A stretch of DNA of 64,000 nucleotides from Guadua angustifolia (Eukaryota > Streptophyta > Magnoliopsida > Poales > Poaceae). Position numbers and translations under genes: made by a program. The DNA is taken from NCBI GenBank assembly GCA_036346375.1, contig CM070508.1:14688852-14752851 (forward strand). The letters are read 5' to 3'. Positions 1-11,577 of this stretch are shown here, one piece after another. Every line of letters begins with the position of its first letter. Positions within the stretch are counted from its first letter, which is position 1. The notes beneath the pieces are model-generated. The model had not been told where the DNA came from, did no database searches, and saw only the letters and a program-made list of their open reading frames with translations.

Positions 1-168
1 ATGAGCCTAGAAAAGCCCTAGGCATGGCTTACAGAAAGATAGAGATCATGATCAATACGGCAGGGAAAACAAGATTGTTACAATAGAAAATATCTTCAAC
101 TACCTAATATAGATGGTCGTATCAATCGCAATCTTATCAGATACAAAAATACATTCCTATTTCTAACA
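1..168 (-). repeat. 3' LTR of copia element (partial)
   Basis: Aligns without gaps to 4564-4731 with six mismatches. It ends at TAACA in the plus reading, which is the TGTTA start of the LTR on the element's own strand. About 39 bp lie outside the window, judged from the complete copy. Confidence 0.92.
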
Positions 169-177
169 CTCCCCTTC
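169..177 (-). other. Polypurine tract of copia element
   Basis: On the minus strand this reads GAAGGGGAG directly before the TG of the 3' LTR, the expected place for plus-strand priming in an LTR retrotransposon. Confidence 0.75.
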
Positions 178-336
178 AATCACAACTTTATCAAGTTGAG
201 ATTGTGCATAAATTCTTGAAGATTGCAAACAGCAAGAGGCTTGGTAAATCCATCAGCGATTTGATCTACAGAAGCAATTGGTCTAACCTTTAGCATTTTG
301 TTTGCAACTCTTTCTCTAACAAAATGATGATCAATC

Positions 337-723
337 TCAATGTACTTTGTTCGGGCATGGAAAACTGATTGGTGTTTCGGTTAATGTAATTTCGAGTTCT
401 TTCATCATTGATTGAAGCCATATGATCTCAGCTGTAGCATTTGCCATGGCTTTATATTCAGCTTCAGTGCTTGACCTTGAAACTGTAGCCTGTTTTCTAG
501 CACTCCAGAATATCAAATTTGGCCCAAAAAATATTGCAAAGCCACCTGTTGACTTTCGATCATCTAAGCAGCCCGCCCAGTCAGCATCAGCAAAGGCACT
601 GATTAATGTAGACATTGATCTTTTAAACTGTAATCCCATATTTGCTATTCCCTTTATATATCTCAGAATTCTCTTTACTGATGACCAATGTACTGTGGTA
701 GGCGCATGAAGATATTGACACAC
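337..723 (-). pseudogene. copia RNase H domain
   Basis: The 128-codon frame carries the usual Ty1-copia RNase H landmarks: DADWAG near residue 45, DDRKSTGG about ten residues later, then SSTEAEY and a WLQ segment. In the element this domain degrades the RNA strand during reverse transcription. It is separated from the RT frame by a stretch (about 724-953) with stops and a frame change, and the expected C-terminus is out of frame. It is a decayed remnant. Confidence 0.88.
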
Positions 724-953
724 TTTGTTTATTGAAAAGGATATATCAGGACGTGTTAAGGTTAAGTATTGAAGCCCACCTACGATGCTCCTGTACCGTG
801 TGCTGTCATCAAGACCTAAGGGATCGCCTTCTGTTGCTGATAGCTTCTCTGAGGTTGAGAGAGAGGTGTAGGAGCAGCCTTGTAGTTCTTTATGCCAACC
901 TTAGACAGTAAATCCATTGCATATTTTCCTTGACTCAAGGAAATTCCCTCTTT

Positions 954-2252
954 CTATCTTGTCATTTCAATACCTAGGAAGTAATGTAAATCACCAAGGT
1001 CTTTGAGAGCAAATTCTGAGTGGAGATCTTTGAGAAGAGCTGTAATTGCTTCATTCGAAGAACTCGTAACAATAATATCAACATAGATAGTTATGTTGTT
1101 CTTGTTAAAAATAAAGAGCGATGTATCTGATTTAGATGAAATGAATCCAAGGTGATGTAACTTGTTACTTAGACGAGAATACCATGTCCGAGGTGCTTGT
1201 TTAAGCCCATATATTGCCTTGTCCAGTCTGCACACAAGATGAGGATTTTTGTTGTTTTCATATCTAGGTGGTTGTTTCATATAGACCTCTTCTTCCAGAA
1301 TGCCATGCAAAAACGCATTCTGCACATCCAATTGTCTAAGAGACCAACCTTTAGAAACTGCAATAGCAAGCACAAGATGAATAGTAGCAATCTTAACTAC
1401 TAGACTAAAAGTCTCCTCATAATCTATACCATACTGTTGTTTAAAACCTTTTGCTACTAACTTTGCCTTATATCTGTCAATTGATCCATCAGCTCTTCTT
1501 TTTATTTTGTAAACCCACTTGCAATCTATTATATTTTTACCTATAGGTGCATGAACAAGATGCCAAGTCTTATTTTTTATCAATGCATCATATTCTTCAT
1601 CCATGGCCTTCTTCCACTTTATATCTCCCGTAGCCTCTTGAACACATGATGGTTCTCCTGTTGAACAGAAGTATCCATGCTTAATGGTGCCATCGGTAGG
1701 AATTCTGGGTTTAACAATCCCACTTTGCAATCGAGTTCGTGGTCTTGCCGGAGCTTGTTCTTCAATTGCCGATGCTTGATCCAGAGTCGCAGAAGGGGAT
1801 GCAGAGGATCCATCACCTGATATGCTCAAATCAGACCCAGTGCCTAATGTGCCCGAACTTGCCAGAGAGGACGAATCATCCTGGGAACCAACACCTTGCA
1901 ACTCCGTGCCAGATGACTCGTGTTCACTGATTTCATATAAATTCAAGTCGAGAGCAGCGCTGTTTTGCATTGGATGGTTAGAAGTAGCGCTGTTTTGCAC
2001 TGGGTGGCTGAAAATAGCGCCGTTTTGCACTTCATTTTGATCCTGCTGATCCTGCACTTCATTGTTTTGCACCGGATTTTGATCATGCACTTTATGACTA
2101 GAAGCATTAGTCATATGGTCATTAGTAATTTCTCCCCTTTGATCAAATGACAAAAGTAAATGAGTGGGCAACATGAGAATTTGTTGACGAAGTTGAGCAC
2201 CGGCATTAGGATGAAGGAATTCAAAAGGAAAAATTGATTCATCAAATACCAC
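954..2252 (-). pseudogene. copia reverse transcriptase domain (with end of integrase C-terminal region)
   Basis: A 432-codon open frame. Its first 150 residues are the low-complexity linker after the integrase core, with repeats of the form PVQN and QDQN. From about residue 210 it is a copia RT: WKKAMDEEYDAL, a KWVYKIK segment, LVAKGFKQ, QLDVQNAFLHG, and GLKQAPRTWY. The catalytic YVDD box reads YVDI, so one of the two adjacent aspartates is missing. This, together with a frameshift near 2260-2300 that cuts it off from integrase, argues against activity. Confidence 0.92.
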
Positions 2253-2508
2253 ATCGCGAGAGATATAAATCCGATCGGATGATATATCAAGACATTTATA
2301 ACCTTTGTGGGAGAACTATATCCGAGGAAGGCACAATGTGTTGAACGAAAAGACAATTTCTTGGAGTTGTAAGGCCTTAAATTTGGCCAGCATGCACATC
2401 CAAATATTTTAAGACTTTTATAATTGGGTTTTTGAAGATGGAGTCACTCGAAAGGAGTTTGGTGGTGAATAACTTTACTTGGGAGCCTATTGATCAAATA
2501 AGTGACAG

Positions 2509-3168
2509 TTAGAAAGGCTTCATCCCAGAATTCAGTGGCATGGAAGCTTGGGAAAGGAGAGCTAACCCTTTTTCCACTATATCACGAAGTTTCCTTTCTG
2601 CTGAACCATTCTGTTGATGAGCATGAGGGCATGATACATGATGGGCTATACCGATTTTTTTGAAAAAGGAATTTAATTTTTCATACTCACCACCCCAATC
2701 AGTCTGCATAGTCAAGATTTTCTTATTGAATTGACGTTCAACAAATTTCTGAAAATTTTGGAAAACTTGAAAAACGTCATATTTCCTCTTGAGAAGATAG
2801 ATCCAAGTATATTTGCTATAATCATCAATGAAACTCACATAATAGTTGTGCCTTCTAACAGAAGTAGGCGCCAGTCCCCATACATCGGAGAACACAAGCG
2901 CAAAAGATGTAGTAGACATACTAACAGACTTAGGATAGGGTAGCTGATGGCTCTTGGCCCTTTGACACGAATCACAAATAGTTTCAGCACTAGACTTTAT
3001 AGAACAAGGCAACTGATAAGCTTGAACAACTTGATTAACAACTGGTAATGAAGGATGACCTAAACGACGATGCCATCTAGTAACTGATGGCATGATAGAA
3101 GCAAATGCTTGTTTATTTTTCATGGACTCCACAGAACATGACACCAAAAGGATAGAGACCTCCCTCAC
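2509..3168 (-). pseudogene. copia GAG-pre-integrase and integrase core
   Basis: The frame holds the H-x-C zinc segment (WHRRLGHPS, then CDSCQRAK) followed by the catalytic core: SDVWG with the first Asp, DDYSKYTW, a QTDWGGEY segment with the second Asp, and HQQNGSAERKLRDIVE with the catalytic Glu. The protein would insert element cDNA into the genome. The integrase sequence resumes in another frame at about 2260-2356 (FRSTHCAFLGYSS), showing a frameshift before the RT frame. Confidence 0.92.
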
Positions 3169-3175
3169 ATCTGCC

Positions 3176-3520
3176 TCAATGTAGGACTTTCTTCGTTTCC
3201 TGGTCCTTGATCAAGAAACAGTTAGGGTGAAATTCAAGAAAAGCCTTGTTATCAGATACCAGTTTATGAATAGAGACTAGATTCTTGTGTGCTGAAGGAA
3301 CATGAAGGATATTTCTAAGATGAAGTTTGCGATTTGGGGTAGAAATAACTGAATGACCGATATGATTAATCTTCATACCTGATCCATTGGCTGTTTGAAC
3401 CTGATCTTGGCCACCATATTTCTCACGTATGGATAGCCTGTCAAGTTCCCCAATGATATGATCTGTTGCGCCTGAGTTGACATACCAGTTGGTGTCAATC
3501 CTGTAGGAAGTAGTTGTGGC
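3176..3520 (-). pseudogene. copia aspartic protease remnant
   Basis: On the minus strand, read through frame changes, the segment around 3440-3500 gives WYVNSGATDHI. This corresponds to the protease active-site motif, with Asn in place of the usual Asp. The following frame (3176-3376) contains LHLRNILHVPSAHKNLVS, a typical end of the copia protease domain before integrase. The replaced catalytic residue and the frameshift mean it is inactive. Confidence 0.75.
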
Positions 3521-3576
3521 CGATCCTGCGACCTTCTCTTTTGGCTGGAAACTAGAATCAAACCTGTACCAACATT

Positions 3577-4444
3577 TTACTGCCGTGTGACCTTCTTTTC
3601 CGCAGAGTTGGCAGGAGGGTTTGGCTGCTTGATTGTGCTGATGTCGTGGATGGCCATGCCCACCATTGTTCTGATAGCCTCGGCAGCAACCTCCATTGCC
3701 ATGGCCGTGCTGCTGTCCTCTGCCGCGAGCATTACCACGCCCACGCGAAGCAATGTTTGCTGAAGATTCAAACTATCCCCTAGAGTTGAATCCACCACCT
3801 TGAAGGAGCTCCAGCCGGCTATCATAACTGATCACCTGCGCATATAAATCACTCATCGAGATTGGATCTGGATGACTGACAATCGAAGACACCAGAGGAT
3901 TGTAATCAATGTCAAGTCCTGCCAAGATATAGGAAACAAGTTCCTCATCATCAAGCGGTTTGCCAGTGGCTGCAAGATCGTCAGCCAGCGCCTTCATCTT
4001 CTGAAAATATGCTGCAGTAGACATTGATCCCTTCTGTGTGTTCGCAAGGGAGATACGCAAATTTGTCACCCTTGCAAGAGATTGGGAGCCAAACATGTTG
4101 AGGATGGCCTCCCAGACTTGAGCCGACGTATCTAAAGTAGCAACTTGAGTTAAGATCTCTTTTGACAAAGAGTTTAACAAATATGCAAGGACCTACTGAT
4201 CTTGAGCAATCCACTTAACATAATCTGGATTGTCGGCATTAACTTCTTTCTTGTCGGCATTGAGCGTCTTGATGAAGCGCAGTGGAGGCTTGCATGTACC
4301 GTCGATGTATCCCAGCAGCAGGGAACCACGTAGCGCCGGAAGAACTTGAGCACGCTATAGCACAAAGTTGTCGCGCATCAACTTCTCAGTCACCAGCAGA
4401 CCAAGGGTGGGTGGCGCAGCGGTTGTCAATGAAGAGGACGCCAT
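3577..4444 (-). pseudogene. copia gag
   Basis: Begins with an ATG at 4444-4442 (MASSSLTTAAPP), about 55 bp inside the primer binding site. An in-frame stop falls near residue 29. The best-preserved part (3773-4180) is a UBN2/retrotran_gag-type capsid: SLSKEILTQVATLDTSAQVWEAI, then FQKMKALADDLA and LLQGGG. Near 3577-3620 a CCHC zinc knuckle reads CQLCGKEGHTAVKC. The protein would build the element's virus-like particle. Two or more frame changes break it. Confidence 0.85.
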
Positions 4445-4497
4445 AAGCAAGAACAGATCAATCTAGAATTGATTGAGGATGTGGATGGAAGAGGTAG

Positions 4498-4509
4498 GCT
4501 CCGATACCA
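4498..4509 (-). other. Primer binding site of copia element
   Basis: The minus strand reads TGGTATCGGAGC, one mismatch from the complement of plant initiator tRNA-Met 3' end (TGGTATCAGAGC). It sits 15 bp inside the 5' LTR. Confidence 0.82.
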
Positions 4510-4524
4510 TAAAAAGCTAGGAAG

Positions 4525-4731
4525 TGTTCTCACCTCTTGCAGAGGCCGCATGAATTCATTTATATGAGCCTAGAAAAGCCCTATGCATGGCTTACAGAAA
4601 GATAGAGATCATGATCAATACGACAGGGAAAACAAGATTGTTACAACAGAAAATATCTTCAACTACCTAATATAGATGGTCGTATCAATCGCAATCTTAT
4701 CATGTACAAAAATACATTCCTCTTTCTAACA
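4525..4731 (-). repeat. 5' LTR of copia element
   Basis: A 207-bp LTR bounded by TG and CA in the plus reading. The inner edge was placed from the adjacent primer binding site and the outer edge from the end of identity with the left copy. Confidence 0.85.
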
Positions 4732-5700
4732 CATGTCACTGCCTCTTACCGGCAATTCACCACCAGCTTCGTAGCTTTACTCCGTGTCAACCATGTCGCA
4801 ACACCAATCAAGACTTGCACCAATGCCCCGTCCCATCTGCTCGACTTTCGCCCGCTTTGTCTCGCCACATGCACATAGCTCCGCCGAGCCGTCACCTCCC
4901 TTCTATAACCACCGCTGCCCCTGACACAATGTGCATAGCAAAGCCACCTGAAAAGCCTAAAGCCACTCCCACCATTGTCTTTTCTCTTTGGCCACGATGC
5001 CATGCCCTCAGACCCTAAGTCACATGCCTTGCTCCGCGCCTATAAGAGGCGAACCATCGGCTCGTCCCTAACCCCGACGGAGGTCCCCTCTCTTTCCCCT
5101 AGAAGCCGACGCTATTGCTGCTCCAAGGAGCTTCATTGCCACCAGGAACCGCAAGAGCAAGCCAAGGTCTTTCTTCACCCTCGGGGAGCAATTTCCTGAT
5201 TCGTTCGAATCGAAGCATCCTCAGTGTAGTTAGTGCTATGTCTAACCAGGAATTTGCTAGAGAGAAACTTAGAGTGGTATGTTAGCAAAGTGGTTCTAAA
5301 TCAGTGACATGAGAGCAATTTCCCCATGCATTTTACTCTTTTTGGTTACAAATACACGTCGTTTTGTATATATACGTGTAGTGAAAGTTTCGAAAAATTG
5401 ACTATCAATATCTTTATAAATATTTAAATTAGATATATGAAAATTATATGTGTACATTTGTTTTGAAATGTACTTTCATAATATTATAATTCTATTAGGT
5501 TTGATAAATATATTATAATATAAATTAATGATAAAAAATTGTGTTTTGAAGTCCGCATCGATATCGAAATAACATGTATGTACGACGGGAGGAACTATGT
5601 GCGTTGAGTTAACCTTTCTCAAAGTAGGAAGAGGTTAAAAAAGAAAAAAAAATGAGGGGCATTAAAGAGAAATTAAAGTTAGTAAAGATTAAAGAGAGCT
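4732..5700. other. Intergenic spacer between copia element and FtsZ2 gene
   Basis: No gene is supported. The first 450 bp are C-rich, with short open frames that have no recognisable domain. From about 5335 to 5590 the sequence turns AT-rich; it begins TACTCTTTTTGGTTACAAAT and ends ACGACGGGAGGAACTA. This faintly resembles a decayed Stowaway MITE, whose termini normally read CTCCCTCCGT and ACGGAGGGAG, but no clean TA duplication is left. Confidence 0.4.
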
Positions 5701-5983
5701 CACGAACGAATTTCCGAAAATGCCCTTACCTTCTTCTCCCGAAAAGAAGGGCGAATTGGCGAGCCCCCAAGGGCCAAGGTTTAACAAACTGAACCTCAAC
5801 CCCCATCGCCGACTGCTCCGGCCTCCGTGAGAGCCGCCCTCACTCACCTCGCCTCTCCGCTCTCCTTGCCGACGCCTCTCTATTCCATTTCCCAGTCTAC
5901 GCTTGGGTACAGCAGCCACCCTCGTCAAACCCCACAAGAAGAAACCCTCACCACCCAAACCCCAAGAAACGGAGATCTAGCAG

Positions 5984-6058
5984 GTAATCTCACGGTACAT
6001 TTTGCTTATATTTTCTGTCTTAATTTTAATTTCCGTGATATTTCCTATGTCTAACCAG
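5984..6058 (+). other. Probable 5' UTR intron of FtsZ2 gene
   Basis: A GTAATCT donor at 5984 and a CTAACCAG acceptor ending at 6058 enclose 75 AT-rich bases between a C-rich leader (about 5700-5983) and the leader next to the start codon. This is inference from splice-site form and base composition; a cDNA would settle it. Confidence 0.5.
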
Positions 6059-6196
6059 GAACTATATCCAGTTTCCAGAGTTTTGGCTAGTTTTGAGGCG
6101 TGAACTCTTGAGCGAGTACTTGTTCTTAACGCATCAGATTGGATAGTGGATATCACATTCACCAGCGCCAGCCATATTTTGGGTCAGGAGTAGAGG

Positions 6197-9100
6197 ATGT
6201 CAGCACAACTAGTGTTTCCCGCAACTTCCAATTGCAGATGCCCGTTAGGCATTTCACCGAACAATGCTGGGAAAACAGTTCTTGGTGCCAACTCAGCACA
6301 TTTCCGGAGGAAGAAGCGGTTTTCTGGTGGTTCTTCTCATCCTAGTCGATTTGAATTCTCCGCAAACTCGCGTCGAGTTGGGCCACGGCGCACTGACGAT
6401 ACCTTGTATAACGTCCACCCTGAGATCTCAATGCTTTATGGAGAGGTTAATGGTGTGATTTCTGCCCCGAGCAAGGAGCAGGGTATAAACAAAGCCGCTG
6501 ATATATTGCCAGACGCTTCTGTCACGTACCACTACAATGAGCCCAGGATTAAAGTCATTGGTGTTGGAGGTGGCGGCTCCAATGCCGTGAACAGGATGAT
6601 TGAGAGCTCCATGAAGGGGGTGGAATTCTGGATCGTGAATACTGATTTTCAGGCTATGCGGATGTCACCCATTGAACCAGAAAACAGGTTACGGATTGGC
6701 CAGGAACTGACACGAGGTCTTGGTGCTGGTGGGAACCCGGAAATCGGCATGAATGCTGCCAAGGAAAGCCAGGACTTGGTAGAACAGGCTGTCTCTGGTG
6801 CTGATATGGTTTTTGTGACAGTAAGTCCATGCTACTCATGCTCACACAAATTGTGCTCTTTGCTGTTACATAATTGTTGGAGAATGACACGCTTTTCTAG
6901 CACATCTAGGAATTGATCTAACTTGGGAGTCATAATATCCTACATAAATATGTTAGGTTACAATTTAGAATTCCATATACCCAGATATAGTCATTTCTGT
7001 TTTTTGATTGAAAGAAGTATGATATGCTTGAGTTTTGATCTTTTAAATTCATTTTGCAGGCTGGAATGGGAGGGGGGACAGGCACTGGCGGGGCGCCCAT
7101 TATAGCAGGGATTGCAAAGTCTATGGGTATATTAACGGTCGGAATTGTGACAACCCCATTTTCATTTGAGGGAAGAAGGCGAGCACTTCAGGCACAGGAA
7201 GGAATCGCTTCCTTGAGAAGCAATGTTGATACACTGATAGTAATCCCAAATGACAAGTTACTCACTGCTGTTTCTCCAAATGCTCCTGTGACAGAAGCAT
7301 TCAATTTGGCAGATGATATTCTTCGGCAAGGTGTTCGTGGAATCTCAGATATCATCACTGTAAGAGAATATGCTAGGCCTTATGTTAAGCTATTTTACAT
7401 TTGTCAAGAATGATTTCGAAGGCGTGGTGTGTCTGCATGTGTCATGCCTTGAAACAAATGACAGTTTGTTTACAGTTTACACAAATCGTGCAACTATGAA
7501 TTAACAATCTCTCTCGAGTCTTGAATTATTTGATATAAAAATTATGCTAGAGTTGTGACCGTTTCCTTCTCCTTCACCATGTTGTGGGTTCCAATTTTTT
7601 TCACTGTTTCCTTCTTCTTTCTTCCTGCACACATGGCACATATTTGCTTTAGTGCAACCCAACATATCTACACTCTTCTAAATATATCCAAATTAAAACA
7701 TTATTATCTTAATTTTGACCATTATTGACATGCAGTTACATGCAGCAAAATAAAATTAGGATGTCATTGTTGAGTAATGCACCTAGTTACTTGATTCCTT
7801 GTAGTCATCCTTTTTGTACAACTTTCACTGGTTGTCTGCTTTTCATGCCGTTTGCAGTGCCAAGTCATGAGTCTGAAAGTTCAAACATTTTTAGCCTATG
7901 CGAAATTTTCTTAGTATGTTTGAATATGGGATCTATGGAGCTAAACAGGTGATTTAGTGCCTTCCTTTTTTTTTCTTGCAGGTTCCAGGTTTGGTCAATG
8001 TTGACTTTGCTGATGTTCGATCAGTTATGTCGGATGCAGGTTCATCCTTGATGGGCATTGGGACAGCAACAGGTTAAGTTTCAGAATACCATATTTGTTT
8101 AGCATCAAATAGAAATAGTTACATGCATATTCGTTCTTCCTTGCATTCATATAATGCTTGTTTTGAGATTTCGAAGCATATTCTGCCATTAAGATAAGTG
8201 GAATGAGTTTGAATCTCTTTTGTTTCTATTGAATTTTCCCGATTTTATTTGTTGAAAAAGTATTTTAACTAACCACAATTTCCACTTTTATTATTTACAC
8301 AACACTTTTAAAGGTGTATTAGACCTTGTAAGATTTCCGTGGAGTTATACAGTTACCATGTTGGCCTGTTTGCAGGCAAGACACGAGCCAGAGATGCCGC
8401 GCTTAATGCAATACAGTCTCCTCTGCTTGATATTGGTATCGAAAGAGCGACAGGAATCGTATGGAATATCACTGGTGGGAATGATCTAACCTTGACAGAG
8501 GTATCATATAAACGATCTATATTAGGTAGTGCCGTAGTGCTGCTTGTATAAGTTATTCATGTTAGTTTAGATCATGAAAAGCATAGCAAGCAAGGGCTAA
8601 CCAAATGCACTTGTACCATCTCACTTCAGGAGCTGAGTTAACTTAGAAGGCCCCATTTCTAATGCAGGCCTTAGGCCTCTATAACTTTAGCTTGTGCTGA
8701 GCAGCTGACTATCTAAATGGAAGAACGTCACTAAATTGCCTGATGACTTCTTTAATTACATTTGGACTGAACCCCAATGTCATCCTTCTCCTTAGGTGAA
8801 TGCAGCAGCTGAAGTAATATATGATCTTGTTGATCCTGGTGCAAATCTGATTTTTGGCTCTGTTATAGACCCATCATATACTGGTCAGGTAAGTAACCAA
8901 ATCGACATGGTTTTTTTCCTTGTGGTCAACATGATTTTGCACATGACAACTTCTTTCTCACCCAGATAGAACTATTACTCTGCTCATGTGAGCCATATTT
9001 TAGATTAAAAGGTCATTGAAACCCACACTGCTATCTACTCCCGGGAGTAATTAGTCCTTATATCGTATCTCATAACTTAGGGAGTATCTCGCATAACTGA

Positions 9101-10077
9101 GGGTATGTACATGTAGTATATGAGTATATAAGACTGTCTAGGTGGTATGTATATTTTTTGTAGGCATACTCTTTTTTATTTGCGTATATGAAGTTATTTG
9201 CAAAATGTACTAAAAATTATGAACTCCCTTGCAATTTTTTTCGTATGGTTCACATCAAAGTATCTTATAATTAGTATATGAATGTACTCCCATAGTGATA
9301 AAAAAGTATTTTAAGTTTGTTTATGTGGTATATGATATATTAGAGGTAGGAGTAACTACACCCTTGAGTAGAATGTATATTTTCTCTATATATACATACG
9401 AAAAATTTCAAACTTTTTCGCATGTGATACATAGTGGAAATACCCGTTTTAGGCACCATGGTATCCCAGTTAATATTATATTTTCCTATATCCGTCCTCC
9501 CTCTCCTCTTCTCTAAGAAATGTAGCGCGCCAACATATGGGTCGTGGGCCACGAGACGCTCTCCTCACCTCTCACGAATAAAAAGAAAACCAACCGCATC
9601 TCTCTCTTTTAACCTACACCTACTCCCCTGGGCTGGGGCATTCGCCACTTCTCCCTCCCCGTGGCAACTCATGAATGCAATTTTATTTTTGTAAACATGT
9701 GTTGTGATTTGATTATTTGGTTCAAAAATGTGTTTCCAATGCAACTCATTGGCACTTGACTAGTGTGTGCATTTATATTTGCACACGTCAATAACGATTT
9801 CTCCATTCAGGTGAGCATAACTTTGATTGCGACTGGATTCAAACACCAGGAGGAAGGTAAAGGCCCATCTGCACAGGTACACCCTCTTGCATGATCTGCC
9901 TACTCTCTGCTTATTTCTGTTCTGTATTCTAATATAGTTCTACTACATGCTCAGCCTGGAGGTGATACTGGCCGTGGTCACAGCAGCTGGTTTTCTTCTT
10001 CCCAGGAGGAAGGTCCGATGCTTCAAATTCCGGAGTTCCTACAGAGGAAGGGGCGTTCAGGGTTTCCCAGAGGCTGA
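6197..10077 (+). CDS. FTSZ2: Plastid division protein FtsZ2
   Basis: Tubulin-like GTPase that assembles with FtsZ1 into the stromal Z ring that constricts chloroplasts. Coding exons: 6197-6820, 7060-7359, 7982-8072, 8376-8500, 8796-8888, 9811-9876, 9955-10077; all introns are GT-AG and the joined frame is 473 codons. An in-frame TAG two codons upstream fixes the start. Residues 1 to about 110 form a Ser/Arg-rich transit peptide region. The fold starts at IKVIGVGGGGSNAVNRM (about 118). The tubulin signature GGGTGTG is at 212-218 and the T7 catalytic loop NVDFAD at 314-319. The C-terminal IPEFLQRKG (458-466) matches the conserved FtsZ2 tail that in Arabidopsis binds ARC6 and that FtsZ1 lacks. 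The length is normal for the family. No defect is visible. Confidence 0.96.
8889..9810 (+). other. Enlarged fifth intron of FtsZ2
   Basis: This 922-bp intron is longer than the neighbouring ones. Its middle (about 9030-9560) is AT-rich with repeated TATATGAGTATATAAG-like and AGGAGTAACTAC-like strings and reads like an inserted repeat. I could not find paired termini or a target duplication, so it is not assigned to a family. Confidence 0.35.
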
Positions 10078-10357
10078 AAACTCCAGAAGTTTAGCTCATC
10101 ACTTTTCTTTCCCAAGTTTTTTTCCTCATTTTTTGTAGCCTAAGTGTTCCATGTTCTTTGTTTCTTTCTTTTTTCCTCATTTGTTGCGAGCTTTAGGTGA
10201 TACCATTAGAGCAGATCTGAACCGTGTATCTGGTTAAAGTGCTCCATGTTGTGCCGTCTGAATAGATTGGCCTCGCTCGTTTTATTTTTGTCAGCAGTCT
10301 ACTGCAATGGACCAGGATTTGAAATCTTAACATTGATCTTGTCGTATGGTGCATTCA

Positions 10358-10363
10358 AATAAA
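10358..10363 (+). terminator. Candidate polyadenylation signal of FtsZ2
   Basis: AATAAA lies 281 bp after the stop codon in AT-rich 3' sequence, with T-rich tracts at 10165-10300. Plant signals are loose, so this is a candidate only. Confidence 0.4.
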
Positions 10364-10711
10364 ATCAGATGAAAAATTTCAGCTCCAGAGAGCAAATTAT
10401 AAGGTGCCTTGTGTAGCGCTCTCTCTCTCTCCACTCTTCATTTGTTTCGTTGTTCGTCAAGTGTTTAGGTGTCTCCGTCACTGTCTCTGTCTAAATTCTT
10501 CAACCGTGGATCAGATGACAGGTACAGTTGCCTATTCAATACTGCAACTACGCTCACACATCAGTGACATCACGTATGACTAGTCTCTTCGTTTAGAAAT
10601 GTTTGACTTATTTTGATTTTGCATGAAGATTAAAGTTATAATAAAATTGAGAAATATATGAGCGAAGATAACTAAGGTACCCTATTTCATTGTCTTAGAA
10701 GATAAGAAATA

Positions 10712-11109
10712 AGAACGCATCATTTATCTAGCCCTCTCACTTTATTTTTTGTAAATCTAATACTCTCGCGCACACATTTGCAAATTTGGCTCACCTCCCC
10801 CACTGCGGAAGGTGCAGTAGGTAACACGTGTTCACTGCCGCGTTCGGGGAGCACAGTAGCGCACGCGAGCGCTGGAGTAGCCAGCCAACCATAGGAGCGC
10901 GCGGGTAGACAAGTGTTGCGTTGCGGCCGGGTAGCGCAGAAGCTTTTGCTCTGCCCTCGCGCGAGCTTCCGCGCTCGCTGGGTGCGTAGAGAGCTTCCTC
11001 GCTCCTCGGGCACAGTAGAGAGGTGAGAAGAAGGCTAAATTTGTAAATGCTCGTGCGAATGAGCTAGATTAGAAAAAAAAGTTTATGAGACTAGATAAGC
11101 GATGAACCT
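10712..11109. mobile_element. MULE-type MITE with GC-rich core
   Basis: About 80-bp imperfect terminal inverted repeats: left arm 10712-10797, right arm about 11020-11109. Both arms share TTATCTAG and TTTGCAAATTTGGCT-like strings when the right arm is reversed. A perfect 9-bp target duplication TAAGAAATA is at 10703-10711 and 11110-11118, as made by Mutator-like transposases. The roughly 220-bp centre is strongly GC-rich, unlike the arms, and could be captured host sequence. It encodes no recognisable protein. It sits between FtsZ2 and the next gene. Confidence 0.8.
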
Positions 11110-11577
11110 TAAGAAATAACTATTTGTGTTGGCGGTAATGAATAAACACATATAGCTGAGAGAGAATAGACATAGATATAGTAAAAAATACTTTATTAAA
11201 TCTACGTACAAACTTTGTATTTTCAAAGAAGGCTATTAAAACCGAAAGAACAGGGAGAGCCAAGCCTGATTGCACAATTGTAAACCATCACAGGGACTCA
11301 ATCTGCAAAGTACCCCCCAGAACCAGAGCCGAGTCACCAGTCACCACCACGCACGCAGCAGGCATGAACCACCAAACCCGAAAGAGGAAGGGGGAGAGGA
11401 ACACAACGGAAACTAGTCGAGTACAAGGAGAGGAAGCCACAAACCGAGAATTTTTACCCCCTCCAAAAATAGCAAGGTATTTTCCCTCGCGCTCTAGCTC
11501 ATGCGTTCTCCTTCCTCCTCCCTTTTGCGGGTTTGAATCTGCTCGCGCGATTGGCGCCGCGGATCGGATCCCGCGCG

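Larger units (their letters stand above)
1..4731 (-). mobile_element. Ty1-copia LTR retrotransposon (degenerate, right-to-left)
   Basis: Two direct repeats bracket an internal region that reads on the minus strand in the copia order gag, protease, integrase, reverse transcriptase, RNase H. The right-hand LTR (5' LTR of the element) is complete and the left-hand one is cut by the window start. A primer binding site for initiator tRNA-Met lies next to the 5' LTR and a polypurine tract next to the 3' LTR. All coding domains are broken by stops or frameshifts, so the element is not autonomous. The visible 168 bp of the two LTRs differ at six positions, so the insertion is fairly young. The target duplication cannot be checked because the left end is missing. 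Confidence 0.93.

Noticed and set aside
10720..11013. 97-codon minus-strand frame
   Set aside because: It lies wholly inside the MULE-type MITE and begins in its inverted repeat; Arg/Ala/Ser-rich chance frame.
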